64,000 nucleotides of DNA from the NCBI GenBank assembly GCA_963930655.1, contig OZ005611.1, positions 3,603,501 through 3,667,500 on the forward strand. Direction: 5' to 3'. Shown piece after piece: positions 24,151 through 37,331 of the stretch. The position numbers were made by a program, and so were the translations under genes. A model generated the notes under the pieces. It did not search any database and was not told the origin of the DNA. It was given only the letters and a program-made list of their open reading frames with translations. Positions within the stretch are counted from its first letter, which is position 1. Every line of letters begins with the position of its first letter. The stretch comes from Myrica gale (taxonomy: Eukaryota > Streptophyta > Magnoliopsida > Fagales > Myricaceae).

Positions 24151-25706
24151 TATGTGGCCTCTATAACCAAATAATTAATACAGTTCTAATATCTCGTATG
24201 AAATATAATTTGGTGGAAGGAATTAATTGTACGTAAAGGGGAATGTTTGTGATAATCTCAAATTTCATGGGTTAATTACAATATGTTGATGGACTTGATT
24301 ATAATTAGTAGAAGCCTTAATTTTATTAGAAGAAGAGTTCTTCATTTTAATCTTACGACTGAAATTTGAAATCTCTAAGGATCCTATGTCTCATGCTCTC
24401 TCTAGAGTTTCTCAAAGCTTATAATATAACTGTTATATTCAAGTGGTTGACCATCATAACCTATTAAAAAAATCTAAAAAAAAAGAGTGACACAAATCTC
24501 TTAGGAGGCAACACATCTGAGTTGTTGTTCTGAATTGCTGGAATTTTGGATTGGATCGTAAAGCGACTTGAGGTTTGTGGATTCCTGAATTCCTATATCA
24601 GGTAGGTACTCGAATCCGCAATTGCAACTATAATCCTGATTGATGTTTTGTTCAAAACATGTTGTTTGTTTTAGTTTAATTCCGCATAAACTATCACAAT
24701 GTGTGTTGTGTGTTCGTAAGCTTTTTCAACCCTAAAAACTAACTCAAGAGGTGATGATTTCTCACACTTAGATATGAGACTAACCCCACCAATTTCTTCC
24801 AAAATAGATATGAGACTAACCCCAACAATGTGAGAGAGATAATTTTCTCTCTAACAAGTCCCTCTCCCCTTGACTCTACAATAGATAAGTGACACACATT
24901 AGGCTGGAAACAGAACAAAAAGTCAAAAACTCTACCCAGTGATGAAGACCTGATGAGTAGTGGTGACAGAATAAACGACAACAATGAAGAATTATTAAAT
25001 TGGCTCCTTACGAAGTTCTTACTGTTCGATGACAAAGATCGCAAAAGCAGGCATAATAGCATTTGCATGTTCCAAGGACTACAGAAGCAGCCTGATTGAA
25101 TGAGAACACTAGCAATGTTTCCAAATGCTGCAGTTTAAATTACTGACAAACGTTAACTCCCCAACGCTGGTGAATGCTGACCACTTTTAAATTCTTGTAC
25201 TCTTTCCAGTAGCGTACGATGTGAGACCACCACCAAGCAGGAAGGAGTTCCTAAGAGGTGCTGCCGTAGTTTTGAGCCGTTCAGACATTCTGACCATCTT
25301 CACGGATAAAGGAAGTAGAGCGGTCCTGTGCCTAAGCACCCTAAAACTGAGAGACATAAAAAACATAACAGCTTTAGCCTTTAGGCAGTAAAAGTTGCAC
25401 CCTCGCTTCTTAAATTTTACTTCATTTGCATTCGGTTATAGAGAAAACAGGTCTGGCAAACTATTTGTAATGCTTATGCATCAATGGAATTTGCAACACA
25501 AGAAGGTATTATACTAACATAGATAATGTTACAATTCGACCTCTCATCAGATAGGATTCACAAACTCCTGCTAGGAATTCTTCTTCCATCGAAGCAGAGC
25601 CATTGTGCAAAGTAAGACCTCTCTACTCCGGCTCATATATCCTATGCACAAAAAGATTGTCATTCAGTTGTATTAGGCTGTCATCCGGTGCTCTTACTCT
25701 CTTAGG
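24151..25706. other. Intergenic, no supported gene
   Basis: AT-rich. The phrase AGATATGAGACTAACCCCA occurs twice (near 24769 and 24806), with a related copy near 20682 (ATATGAGACTAACACTAAC); these look like retrotransposon debris. No gene supported. Confidence 0.4.
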
Positions 25707-25873
25707 TGTGCGAATGTCTTAGCACACAACCTTGCCAAATGGATCGGTTCCTCCCTTCAGGAGGGATACATTCCCGAGCTTTGTAAGCAGAATCATAGGT
25801 ATCCTTGGGTGTATGAGGGCTTTGACCCTCCTTCGGGGCCATTTTTTGTGTTCGAAAAAGAAAAAGAAAAGGC
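25707..25873 (+). mobile_element. 3' end of an L1-type LINE
   Basis: One frame reads CANVLAHNLAKWIGSSLQEG and continues to an Lys/Glu-rich A tail at about 25853-25873. 'AN..AH.LAKW' is the conserved end of the RNase H domain of plant L1 ORF2. The 5' part is missing. Confidence 0.7.
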
Positions 25874-27963
25874 AGTCATCCGCTACCATGTGAGCATTTA
25901 ACCTGTAGAATCACTTCCACTGGATTTCATTTTTTTCATGGCACTTTGTACTGCTCACTGATCGTGGGCTTGACTGGGGGTCCTTGACGTTTTATCAGAC
26001 AGGATCAAGCCTTTGGTGAATATGGCTTTTTTTGTATCAAGGTCATAGCAATGAAGGAATTGGGCCATCATTGGTCCCTTCTTAGTTGTTCAGGAAGCCC
26101 ATGGACCTGGCTGTCGTTAATCGAATGTCATTCCTCTTTTGAAACCTCTGTAAGATTTGGAGCATTCATTAGCAAACACAAACCCAAACAAAAAGAATTT
26201 AATTTTGTTTATGAGAGGGCCATTGAAAGTGGTGCCCACTGCCTAATATTACTTTTTAGCGGCGATAACCATGTTGTCGCTAAAATTGGTTGCAAATATT
26301 GGTATTTTTCATTTAAAAGGAACTCAAAGAACTCGTGGAAGAGGGAAGAGAAAATCAGTCCAAGTGCTGAATGACATTGTTCTATCAGCAAGATCGAAGT
26401 TATCTGCTAGTGGAAGATTTAAGCCAAATCCTTCGAAGGGAGAAATTGCTGGTAGATGGGGATTGAGGGATTCAATAGGGAAGCAAGATGCATATATGTT
26501 ATCTTTGTTCGTTGCGTCCTGTGCTGAACTTGTTGACACTCTTGTATCTAGAGGTGATGCAGCCCCTTGTGGAACTGTGATTTTGCATATCGAACCGGGC
26601 AACTGGCTCTACCTCATCTCTCCGTATATTTTTCAGGCAAAAAAAACTCTTTAACTTCAGATCTTGAAGTGCGTGATCACAGTATATACCCACAGTACTA
26701 ATTGTTAAAATACTAAAAATTAATGACAATTGTGAAGAAGGTTTTAAGGTTATGACGAGCCTAAATTTAAGTTCCAAATGTCATATTGAAAATTGAAAAA
26801 TGAATTTTCACTTCTAGCTCACCAATTATCATTTTAATGTCATTTTGAATCTACAAACTACCAATTTGCATCACATTAAATCCTTAAGCTACCAAATTAC
26901 ATAAATATTTCCTTTTAATAAGATCTTATAATGAAAATACATAAAAAAAAGGGCTACCAAACATAATCTTGATAATTTAATCATATGAAAGATCAACATT
27001 AATGAATTTTGATAATTTGAGAGTTTGATGTGACGAAATTAGGGCATGTTAGTTTTGTGATTTATTGTAGGATTTGAATCCTAATTTTATCATGTTCGGC
27101 GAGTTTCAACTTCAAGCAAGGATTCAGCATAAAATTTTTCTTTTTTGTAAAAACTAGAAAAAGCAAAGGGTAAAATGAGGATTTTTTGCCTACCCCTACA
27201 TCCGGCCTGCCATATCCCTGCTATGTTCCTGTCTTTGTCTCCTGCGGCAGTGCTTTTCAACCCACGAATTCGTGCGCCAGTCTTGACTAATTCTCTAACA
27301 TTTCGTCGCTTTGTGCTCTTTTTTAAATATCTTTACAATATTATTATTTTAATAAAAAATAATATATTCGAAAAAAAAAATTAAACATCATCATTAATTT
27401 TTTTACACCTCAACAATTTCTACACAAACATCAATACAACTCTAATATCACTTAAAAATTTTCAAAATATTTTAAATCTTACAAAAACCTTCAAAACGAA
27501 CATCATTTTAGCGTGGACTCAAAATGATATTTGACCCATAACATGGAGTGATTTTTTTCTAAATTTAAAATTATTGTCTAGATGTCAGTCACAAAAAGCA
27601 CAATGACGACTCTTGTGTTCTTTCTTATTATGTGTAATATTTTGCAGCTACTGAAATCCAGAATACATAAGAGTACCAAAATTACGATAAGAAAGGAAAA
27701 TTATGATTTTTTTTAAAAAAATTGTTATTCAACTTCAAGTACTCGGAGATAGCGGATTAGACATTACCACTGATCACAAAAAGTACTCCTAGTGACCCCC
27801 CTTTGTTAAAGTGCGCTGCGAAAACTTTCTAGTATGTGATGAGGCCAAGGATGAAGTACAGAGGGATGTTATCACGCCATGTTTGATGAGCTCACTACGG
27901 CTTCTGCAAGGTAAAAATCCTCCCCCTTTCCCTAATATCACCTGTAGGCAACGTTCCTAACGT
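25874..27963. other. Intergenic, no supported gene
   Basis: Two overlapping ORFs at 26271-26654 (plus) and 26324-26602 (minus) are open for about 100 codons but match no family I know. The rest is AT-rich. Confidence 0.4.
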
Positions 27964-28166
27964 GAAAGAACCTCACCTCCTTAAAGTAATTGGATTTTCA
28001 GAGGTAATGAGTTTCTTGCGTTCAAAGTCTCATTCTAAGAAGTTGGATCGTGCAAGAGTAAAGAGAAAGAACCTCACCTCGTCAAAGTTGGATTTAAAGA
28101 AGTAATCGCCTCGGGCTATTTGTGTTCAAAGTCTCTATTTCTGAATCAGATCGTGCAAGAATCCAA
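27964..28166. repeat. Imperfect tandem repeat, about 101-bp period
   Basis: Two diverged units each start with GAAAGAACCTCACCTC (27964, 28065), share TTCAAAGTCTC and end with GATCGTGCAAGA. They lie a few hundred bases upstream of WAT1 gene A. Confidence 0.7.
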
Positions 28167-29103
28167 GTCCCCACCCCGCGGATCAATTGGTTTCGATTCC
28201 GTTCAATATAGTAATCACAGGGGGATTCCTTATCAAGAGCACAGTCACGTTTTATTGGAGCCACTCATTGATTCCTCTACGGAGGTGAAAGTTGCAGTTT
28301 ACTCTGGCCCATGCTTGGCTACTTTCGTTGTCGTATTAGTTCTCTTCCAACATTGTTTACTTTGTTTATTCGACCAAGAAAAAAGAATATAAATTCGAAC
28401 TACAGCAGAGGACTGAACATTACAGACCGAGCCCATTTGTGCAATCCCTCTTCGAGCAGGGGTTTGACTTTTCTTTCTTTTCACCTTCACCACTTTGCAC
28501 GAACAGTAGCAGTCTAGCAGGGAGGGAGAGAGATGAAGGGCTTTGGAGTAACAGCGGCCATGGTGGCAGCGCAGTTCCTGGATGTGGGTTTGAACACTAT
28601 ATTAAAAGCAGCCATGAGTGGAGGGATGAGTAACTTCGTTTTTGTTGTATACTCGAACGCTCTCGCCTTCTTCGTCCTTCTTGCAGCTTCCGTCATTTTT
28701 TACAGGTTTTTCTATTCATCTGCTCCAACTCTTTAACTCGATAATTACTTCCAATATTTTCTTTAACGTCTTCTACTCATTACTTTGGTTTGCAGGAAAA
28801 GAAGTCTTCCTCCAATAAAAATTTCATTAGTCGGGAGAATCTTTCTTCTTGGTTTGCTAAGGTAACTGTTTGAGACTATAATTAGCAAGATGTAAATGGG
28901 TTTCTAGTTTCGAGTCTGAAAAGTGTGATATTCGTGCGCGCCAGCGTAACCAATTTACAATCTATCATGATTTTTGGGCGGCTTTATAGCTGCTGTGTGC
29001 AGACCTTGATGTACACTGGGATTGGATACAGCTCTCCAACTTTGGCCTCGGCAATAGTTGATCTGACCCCAGCTTTTACCTTCATACTTGCTGTCATCTC
29101 CAG

Positions 29104-31656
29104 GTACATCTCCATCTATCTGTTCCCTGTGCTACAAGCCTACAAGCCTAAGCTATTCGCACCTGTCACCGATCAAAATATGTCGCATTTGTGCTAGTAC
29201 ATTTCTGGTATAAACCAAAACGGCGGAGAATACTCTAGTGTAGATTTCGGCAAGAACAGATAGCATGCTTGTACCCGTCTCCACCCTTGTTATGCGAGGG
29301 TGAATATTGGATTTCGCCTAACATTTTTCACTGCTCAAATAATTTTGTGAAACGAGTTGCTACCAAATTGAAAACATCCTTTGTTAGGCCGTAACTTTCG
29401 GATTACCTATATTGAGAGTGTTTGAACATCTCTGCTACAGTTAATGCGAGCATTAATTATTAAATTCTAGAATAGTATTGAGTCATGAACCACGGAAAAC
29501 ATCATTTTATACATGGTGACACTAAGTCATAACCCGAGAGAAATTCATTCATGTTTAGACTTATTGGGGGCGATTTGTTTTGGCGTTGGGGACTTTAAAC
29601 TTTTAGTTCTCTAGGGTTCATAGGTCTTGGAAGACTTGAGCTAGCTTGGTGTAATTCATGGAATCTAAATTAGAAGATCTTATCTTGCAATTCATTGAAT
29701 AGGGCTTGATTAATCTATAATTTTATCTTTCTTTGTAATTTGAATTACACTCTTGCAATCCATTGAATATATTCGATTCAACCATTTTTTCTTTGTCTTG
29801 ATATTTGATTTCGTTCTATTTCAATTTTCAGACCTTAATTTAGGCAAATCTCATTGATTTATCTAGATTAATTTCCTACTTGAACCAAATCTCCAAACTC
29901 TAGATTCTTAATTTGGAGATCGCGATTGTGTAGATTGGTGGCTTGACATTGCCGAGCCCTTAACAGAAACATAGAACAAGCCAAGTCAATGTTGGACTTG
30001 GAGCTTTAAAGATTGACTTCGAAAACCTACTCCTCTCTAGCAACAAAGATCCAATATGGGACCTTGAACTCATACAACTCCTTCACAATCTAACCATCCA
30101 ATGTGAGGTCTAATACACATGTTTATGATAATCCAAGATGTTACAATCCCCTCCATCTCAAATGCTTGACATTTCTGTTAGTCTACATTGCATAGAGCTT
30201 TAGCTAGCATCACAAGGTGTTATACTTTGATTCTATTTTTATTTGACACAATCTAGATTATGTTAGAAGGATGTATTAATCTCAGTTACCCTACTGTCCC
30301 TAAACTCCATCAGGACTAGCCAAGTTACAATTGGAGCTCCTAGAATTACTTCGAAAGTACAATTATACCTAGCAAAGATCTAAAATAGGACTTCAAACTT
30401 ATGCTGTACCTTCTCAGTCTATACACCCAATGCAGGTTTAACACATATTCATGACAATATTTTGGTGATCAAGTGGTTAACCTCCTCCTGTTCTTTAACC
30501 TCTTCTACTTTATTTCTTGATCAACTTATTCATTTCTTCCGGTAGCCGGTGTTCCAGTGATTTTTTTTTTGGGGGGGGGTTCCATAATTTTCTTCGTATT
30601 TGGCCTTATTTTGCAATTTATTGACTTATAGGTTATTTTTTAAGAGATCAATTTCAATTCCTATTGTCAATAAGAATGGACATTGTTCAAGTAGAAATAA
30701 CATACAGCAGGACAAGATGAAGCTAATATGCATCTGAATTAAAAAGAAAAAAAATTTGTTGGGGGATCAAAAACATTAGCATCGGATATCTTTTCATTTG
30801 GCAGATAATATCTCAAGGCACCCTTTCAAATAGAAATGCCTCCATAATAGATTATCAGGTAGAAATAATGATCAACTCTGCTTCTTTGCTTATATTATGC
30901 ATTTGTTAGGAGTTGACTGGTGTTTATTGTTTGTAATTTGTAACTACCTTTTGGAAGGGGCATCTTGCGGAGATTTTGCGTGGTGAGTTTTAATAAAATT
31001 TAAATCAAGGTGAAGAAAGCTATATAATGACATTTGACTTGATAGAAGTTGGGTCAAGATGGAGAATTTTTTTTGTCAGTTGCTTCGAATTCTAGTAAAT
31101 CTCACGTTAGAAATTAGATGAGTAAGAAGGTGCCAATTTGGGGCTTTGCCCCAAACTTTGATCTAACTGGAAGCTTCAATCTCAGTGAGGTTTTGACCCA
31201 AGTACTGACTTCAACCTAAGGCGTGCTTTCCTGGGAAAGTTATTTAGTTATCGGAAGAACTAGGAGCTAGTTGTTTTTTGAAGAACTCGTTTTTGTAGAG
31301 TTTGAGGCCTTGGATGTCTAAGGCTCTGTTTGCGTAACAAAATTTTAGTCACCTAAAATTTTATCATCATTACAAAACACTCTCTCCTCACTTTTTCATC
31401 AATTTTCATACACTTTTTCACCAACCTTTTTTCACTTTTTTACCAACTTTTTCATTCTCTCCTCATTTTTTCATCAACCCCAATACCTAAAATTTTAACA
31501 ACCTTAAAATTTTACTTCTCAAACACAGAAATCTTGCTTTCCTGGCAGCTGAAATCTTAATTTGTCATGAACAGTTATTATTAGAAAATCCATTAGAAGG
31601 CAATCCTTCTCCCAAAAGATGCGAAGTGTAAGGCTTGAATGAAATGGTGGTTGTAG
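29104..31656 (+). other. Long intron 3 of WAT1 gene A
   Basis: 2.55 kb, AT-rich. Two diverged stretches about 320 bp apart (near 30040-30135 and 30365-30460) resemble each other, and a T/G homopolymer (T run followed by G run) sits near 30560-30580. A MITE candidate is listed separately. No coding sequence is seen. Confidence 0.55.
31323..31529. mobile_element. MITE candidate in intron 3 of WAT1 gene A
   Basis: Ends are loosely inverted: left GCTCTGTTTGCGTAACAAAA, right TTTTACTTCTCAAACACAG; AAAATTTTA occurs near both ends and the centre is rich in TTTTTCA repeats. 'CTCTGTTTG'-type ends are common in plant MITEs. No clean target duplication was found. Confidence 0.45.
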
Positions 31657-32648
31657 GATGGAAAAGCTCGATTTGGGAGTTCAAAGCAGTCTGGCCAAGT
31701 GTTTCGGCACCATGGTATCTATAGCAGGTGCATTAGTTGTGACTCTTTACAAAGGCCTTCCTATAATAAGTGCTTCATCACCCAATAGTCAACTCAATGA
31801 TGCCCTTCTGTCAGAGCAGTCGACTTGGGTTCTTGGGGGGATTCTCCTTGCCATTGCTAGCTTATGCCTATCAACGTTATTCATCGTCCAGGTAAAAACT
31901 TATTCGGGCATTCAATTATCTCCTATTGCGTTTCTTGCAGGCATTACATCTCAGAAAAGTAACTCAATTCTTTTTTTTTTTCAAATACATATCCAGACAC
32001 ATATTATCAGAGAATATCCCGAAGAGTTGGTGGTGACTCTCGTTTGTTGCTTTTTTGTGACCCTCCTATCTGCCTTGGTCGCTGTAATTGCAGAGAAAGA
32101 TCCAAAAGCTTGGCTACTAGCGCCAAATATGGAGTTGATAGCTATAGTGTATTCGGTAAACATAGAGAACGTGGCTTGCTCCATTTTTAGTATCATAATT
32201 CTGTCATTCATTGCGGTTTATAGTTTGGTTTCGTGACACATATTCCCAGGCCTTCTTCGTGGTGGCTACACGAAGTGTGGTTGCTGCATGGGCATGTCGC
32301 AAGAAGGGTCCTGTCTACGTCGCATTTTTTAGCCCGCTAGGAATGGTCATTGCGGTTGTCATGGGGATTGCATCTTGGGGATAATCTTTATCTTGGAAGG
32401 TATGGTTGTAATTACACTAATTCTGTGAACCTATGATACTGTCCAGGATATTAAGAACTGTTCTTATTATTATTATCCATTTAAAATTTCTGTGCAGTGT
32501 ATTAGGAGCGGCAGTAATAGCTCTAGGCTTTTATGCTGTCATCTGGGGGCAAGCCCAGGAAGAGAAGAACACTGAGAAGACAGGAATCTGTAGCTTTGAG
32601 TCTTCTCCTAAAGTCCCTCTCTTGCTAAACGAAGGCTTGGATATCTAG

Positions 32649-33367
32649 GAGTCTTTCACAAGAAGACAGAAGCCCCGAAGTGGATCTCAGTCTGAGCCAG
32701 TTTCTGGACAGGATGTCTATCTGTAACAAAAATGATTGTTAGTGGAAAATTAGGAGTAGCGTAGTTTGGAACGGCTTCTTGGCTACTGCTTTTAACTGTG
32801 GTGAAAGAACAAACCCACGTATCTAGATATGAAATTTAAGTCGAATTTTGCTGAAGTGCCTAACATATCGTTTGCATTAGCAGGCTTGGTCCTGCAACCT
32901 CCAATTTGGCTGGAAAAAAAAACAATATAGGTTCTTTCGCCATCAAGCCCAGAGTGAGAAATTACGCCCAACTTTGGTCCACTGACACGAGATTTTGTTT
33001 GCTTCCGTCTTTTGTACATCAATGCAGAACTGAAGAGAACCAGACACCAAAAACAAATGAAACAGAAGAGGAAACGGACACGCAAGAAGAGACAGGAAAA
33101 ATACAAAACAACTTGGGGCAAAAAATCAGTCACCCAAGCCCCATCCCACCGATGAGATTGAAATAATCGGTCACCCAATAATAAGCTGTCAAGTCATGAG
33201 TTGGCACGGAACATTTTCCCTCTTATCAAGTGGGTGAATTATTGCCCCCTGTGCTCCTGCATTTAGGACCGCAGTGTTTATCTATCCCGTGGTCAAAAAA
33301 TAGTCTCTGCCCCGAATTTTGTCTGAAATTCGGACGAGTAAAGTTGGGAGTGAGAGAGAGTCAGAGA
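32649..33367. other. Spacer between WAT1 genes A and B
   Basis: 0.7 kb holding the 3' UTR of A and the promoter/leader of B. The ORFs here have no domain support. Confidence 0.5.
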
Positions 33368-35268
33368 ATGTGGTGCTCAGGCATAACAGTGGTGATGGTG
33401 GCAATGGAGTGCTTGGAAGTGGGCTTAAACACTTTAAGCAAGGCAGCCATGAGAAGAGGGATGAGTGACTTCGTGTTCGTCGTGTACTCTAACGCCCTCG
33501 CCATCTGCTTCCTTCTTCCAGCGTCCCTCATCTTTTACAGGTTTCACTCACTCATTCATCCTGATTTTTACCCAAAAGTCAGAAATTAGCACGAATTCCC
33601 CGACTTCTCTTGTTTTCTTATTACGTCGTTTCGCTTGCAGGAAGAGAACACGTCCCCCACTTACATTCCCCATCTTATGTAGAATCTTCGTCCTTGGTCT
33701 GCTCAGGTACCTGTATATAGCGGTCTATGATATATGTGTGTTTAGTGCCCGTGTGCGTATTTACCTAGATTTCGGGTGGCTCTTGTAGTTGCTGCGTGCA
33801 GATGTTCATGTATTTTGGGATAGGATACACCTCTCCCACTTTGGCCTCAGCAATGATGGATCTTGCTCCGGCATTCGCCTTCATTCTCGCCATCATATCC
33901 AGGTTAGTCTTCCACTTTTCGTTTTTGGATCTGAAAAGTACACTATTATCTTTGTTTTTCAAACAATATACCAAATAATATTTGAATGTCATGGTTGTGT
34001 CAGAATGGAAAAGCTAGATTTTAGAGTCCGAAGCAGCCTAGCCAAGTCTATTGGCACCATGGTATCTGTTGCAGGGGCATTAACGGTGACGTTATATAAA
34101 GGACCAACAATCGCATTTGATACTTCGCCGGATAATTTACACAATGAGCTTTTCAAATCGATTATATCAGATTGGGTCACTGGAGGCTTTCTCCTAGCAG
34201 CTGGTAGCTTTTGCCTTGCACTTTTGTGGATTGTTCAGGTAACATTACCCGTCCTTCAAAATGCCTCTTGGTGCTCTGCTTGCAGCCACACAAAACTTTA
34301 CCTGAAATCGAAGTTTTCCATATATTCAGACCTGGATTATTAAGGACTACCCAGCGGAGCTGATGCTAACACTCATTTGTTGCGTAATTGTGACCATCCT
34401 ATCCGCGGCAGTCTCTCTGGCTGCCGAGAATGACCCAAATGCTTGGGGACTAAGGCCTGACATGGAATTGATAACTATTGGGTACTCGGTAAGAGCATAT
34501 ACAAGTCCCTCGTTTCACTTACATTTCTGATTTTATAATATCTTGCCCTGCTGCTTCATCTCCAGGCGCTTTTTGGGGTAGCAATTCGAAGTGTTGCTCA
34601 TACATGGGCATGTCACAAGAAGGGACCCGTTTATGTCTCAATGTTTAAGCCTCTTGGGATGGTCATTGCAAGTATCATGGGGGTTTCTTTTCTTGGGGAT
34701 ACTCTGTTTCTCGGAAGGTATAACTCAACATCTCTCTCCTATATAATTTTAGATGGCCGTGTCTAAGTTCTTACACGGTTTAAAATGAATTAAAGTTGGG
34801 AATTTGAAGGAATATTCATGAAAATTCCTCCCATGTCGTTCTTGGAAGCAACCTCAAGAATGACAATACGCTTACTTAAGAAAATTCCCAAGCTCGGGAA
34901 GCTCGAGCAGACCGAGTTGTAATGTTTTTTGAAAATCTTAAAACAATTTTGAAAAGAAAAAAAAAACATCGTAATCCTTATCAATCTAGGATGGCAACAT
35001 CTCCTACGTCGGATTTTCTTGCTGAAAATAAAACTTGTCATCGAGTTTAAAGAATAAACGTCCGAGTGGTCACCATGAAGCAAATAATTGAAGTTCAATT
35101 TTGTTGGTCTGCAGCGTGCTTGGAGCAGCAACTATAGCCGCTGGGTTTTATGCTGTGATATGGGGGCAAGCCCAAGAAGAGGAAGGGATTTCTAGTCTTG
35201 GGTCATGCAATGCCCCTCTTCTTGAAAACAAAAGCATGCCTCCCCGACGTAAAGCTAGTTTCATATAA
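33368..35268 (+). CDS. WAT1-related transporter B (nodulin MtN21/EamA family)
   Basis: Intact 350-residue member with seven exons: 33368-33540, 33641-33706, 33789-33902, 34004-34238, 34330-34488, 34566-34717, 35115-35268. The start ATG follows a GA-rich leader. Two EamA domains with about ten membrane helices are expected, as in WAT1. Motifs seen: [98 protein letters not shown], and a cytosolic tail after [10 protein letters not shown] ending SFI. Exon phases equal those of A, C, D, E and F. Closest in the window are A and C. By family, it sits in the plasma membrane or tonoplast; substrate cannot be told from sequence. Confidence 0.93.
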
Positions 35269-36982
35269 TTTTATTTTACTAAAATACTCGAACTTTCAGT
35301 ATTTAATTATTATCGCAAAATATGTTGTTTGAAGCAATTGTGAAATTCGACGTGGTATTTTTCGTAATCTTGTATGGTTTGTTTAACTTAAGTCTTAATA
35401 TCAATTTAACATGAATTAAAAATCATATATATATATAATCAATTGAATAATGTTTATTTATTTTTTATAAAAAGCAAAATAAACTATTATTTTTAAAATA
35501 AAGTACATCAAAGTATATATATATATATATATATATGATAATAATAAGACTGAAGGGCGACAAGGAAGAGAGGAAGCGCAGATTTAAGTGAGCGGGGAAT
35601 GAGAAAATCGGAAAAGTAAGTTACTTTTTTTAAAAGAAAAATTACTTTAAGTAAATTAATACTTTTTTTTACAGTTAATTGATTATATTTTTAGTTGATC
35701 ACAGTTGACCAACTTTTAAAGAGATAAATATAAAATTGGTCTTCACGAAAATTAAATAAGTCCTTAAATTTTAAAATTCATCAAATTAGTCTCTAATGTT
35801 TAAAATCCGTCAATACTTTAGTCTTTTCAAGACCTTTCAAATGTGAATGCTTTTAAATACTAATAACTAATTTGATGACTTTTAAAATTTAAAAATTTAT
35901 TTGATTTTCCGGCAAACTACGTAAAAGTGAACAAACTCTATACTTATCCTAAAATAAAATACTAAAAACTAGAGAAAATATATTTGAGATTCTATTTTAT
36001 AATAAAATTTGGTCTAGGCACGTTTGCTCCCCAACTTGAAACCTATTGAAGGGTTTAGCCGCACGCGTTTGCAAACAAACAACCATAAAAAAATCACTAT
36101 TCCAAAATTCAGTAAAAATTAAAAGGTTAATAACCTTTTTGGTCCCTGAATGTTTTGTCATTTATCAAACTGGTCCCTAAACTTCAATTTTGTTGATCTT
36201 TAGGTTATTTTCATTTGTTGACTTAATATCCTTCTGTCCAATTTCGTCTTCCTTGTGCACAGTCAGCTTACTGTGGGATATGTCACTTCCAATAATATCG
36301 CGTCACATGTACAAATCTGAAAAAAAAATCACCTAAACAACAGCCACGTTGGCACCTGTTGCAAAAAAAATTGTAAAAATTAAAAGAAAAATAAAAGTAC
36401 TATTTTCGAATTGATGTAGTTGTTTTATTATAGGTTTAAATGCTCAATAGGTCCACGTGGTTTATCATTTTTTCAAAAAGGTCCGTGTACTTCAATTTAG
36501 ATTATAATAGTCTATGTGCTTTAGACGTTTTCCAAAAATCTCCCTCCGTTAGTGTGGTCCCACCGTTACACTGTAACAACACTACCCAATATAATGAGAG
36601 GTCTTAGGCAAAATATTAAATTTAAGCCCTTTTAATATAAAGAATTAATTTATTAAATTTTTACTTCAATTGAGGTCCACTTTTAATGTTTTGATTAGCT
36701 ATTAGGTCTATATTTATGAAAAAAAATTAAAAGTAGTTCATAGCTACAAAAAAAAAAGTCATGGTTTGATTAATTACTGCCTAATGTGACTTCCAAAAAA
36801 TGATACGGGTAACAAAGTTAATTAACGTCTCTCGATTTTTATTGATTCTATTTAAATGAAATGCAGATGGACCAAACCCAAATTACTAATTAAATTATGA
36901 TATTGAGTAGATTTTGTGAGCTTTATTCCTATCCCCAAACCCAAAATAACATTCACTAATTAAAAATCTTTGCTCCAGTAAT
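35269..36982. other. Repeat-rich spacer between WAT1 genes B and C, first part
   Basis: Very AT-rich. Contains a TA microsatellite (about 35514-35537) and several stretches of the 'GGTCCCTAAACTTCAATTTT' type (near 35738-35820, 36160-36190, 36450-36500), which resemble termini of Mutator-like or related repeats. No gene is seen. Confidence 0.5.
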
Positions 36983-37331
36983 TAGGGCTGCACAATCAGA
37001 AATTCGGTCCGATTTTTGGACCGGAAATCTGGTCGGACTGGATTTCAGGTTGTACTTATATGGAGGACGAGACCGGACCGGTTTCATTTTTAAAATTTTT
37101 TATTTAAAAAAAATTAAGTTAATTTCGAAGGGGGAAGACATATAAAACTGCATAGTTTTAGTTTAGGTTAAAAATAAATTTTTTTAAGTTTGTAATTTGT
37201 ATAAAAAATATATTAAATTTTTTTTTTTATATTAATAAATCCGGTCCGATCCGGTTTGTCAAAAAATATGAACCGAATTTAAATAAATAAGATACCGAGC
37301 CGCAAACTCGATCCGATTTTGTTCAGCTCTA
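36983..37331. mobile_element. hAT-type MITE, relative of the element at 18262-18550
   Basis: Left end TAGGGCTGCAC, right end (reverse complement) TAGAGCTGAAC. The interior carries the same 'GGTCCGAT/GGACCGG' motifs near both ends and the same AT-rich core (AATTTCGAAGG, TTTAAGTTTGTAATTTGTAT) as the copy at 18262, in the opposite orientation. No matching 8-bp target duplication was found, so this copy is older or its borders have decayed. Confidence 0.6.

Larger units (their letters stand above)
28533..32648 (+). pseudogene. WAT1-related transporter A, frameshifted in exon 6
   Basis: First member of the array (nodulin MtN21/EamA family, membrane transporters such as WAT1, a vacuolar auxin exporter; substrate of this one unknown). 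Exons: 28533-28705, 28796-28861, 28990-29103, 31657-31891, 31997-32155, 32250-32399, 32498-32648. The start gives MKGFGVTAAMVAAQFLDVGL. Typical motifs are present: YSSPTLASAIVDLTPAFTFI, MEKLDLG, VTLYKGLPI, REYPEELVVTLVC, KKGPVYVAFFSPLG. Exon 6 is 150 nt instead of the 152 nt found in B to F; two T are missing in the codon before LGD, so translation stops at TAA 32374-32376 and the last membrane helix and tail are lost. Exon 7 is still intact in the old frame. Intron 3 is long (2.55 kb) and carries a MITE. The break may be a true mutation or a sequencing error; a shortened protein could still be made. Confidence 0.88.

Noticed and set aside
26051..26654. Overlapping ORFs of 92-127 codons on both strands
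   Set aside because: Open in several frames at once, no recognisable domain on either strand.
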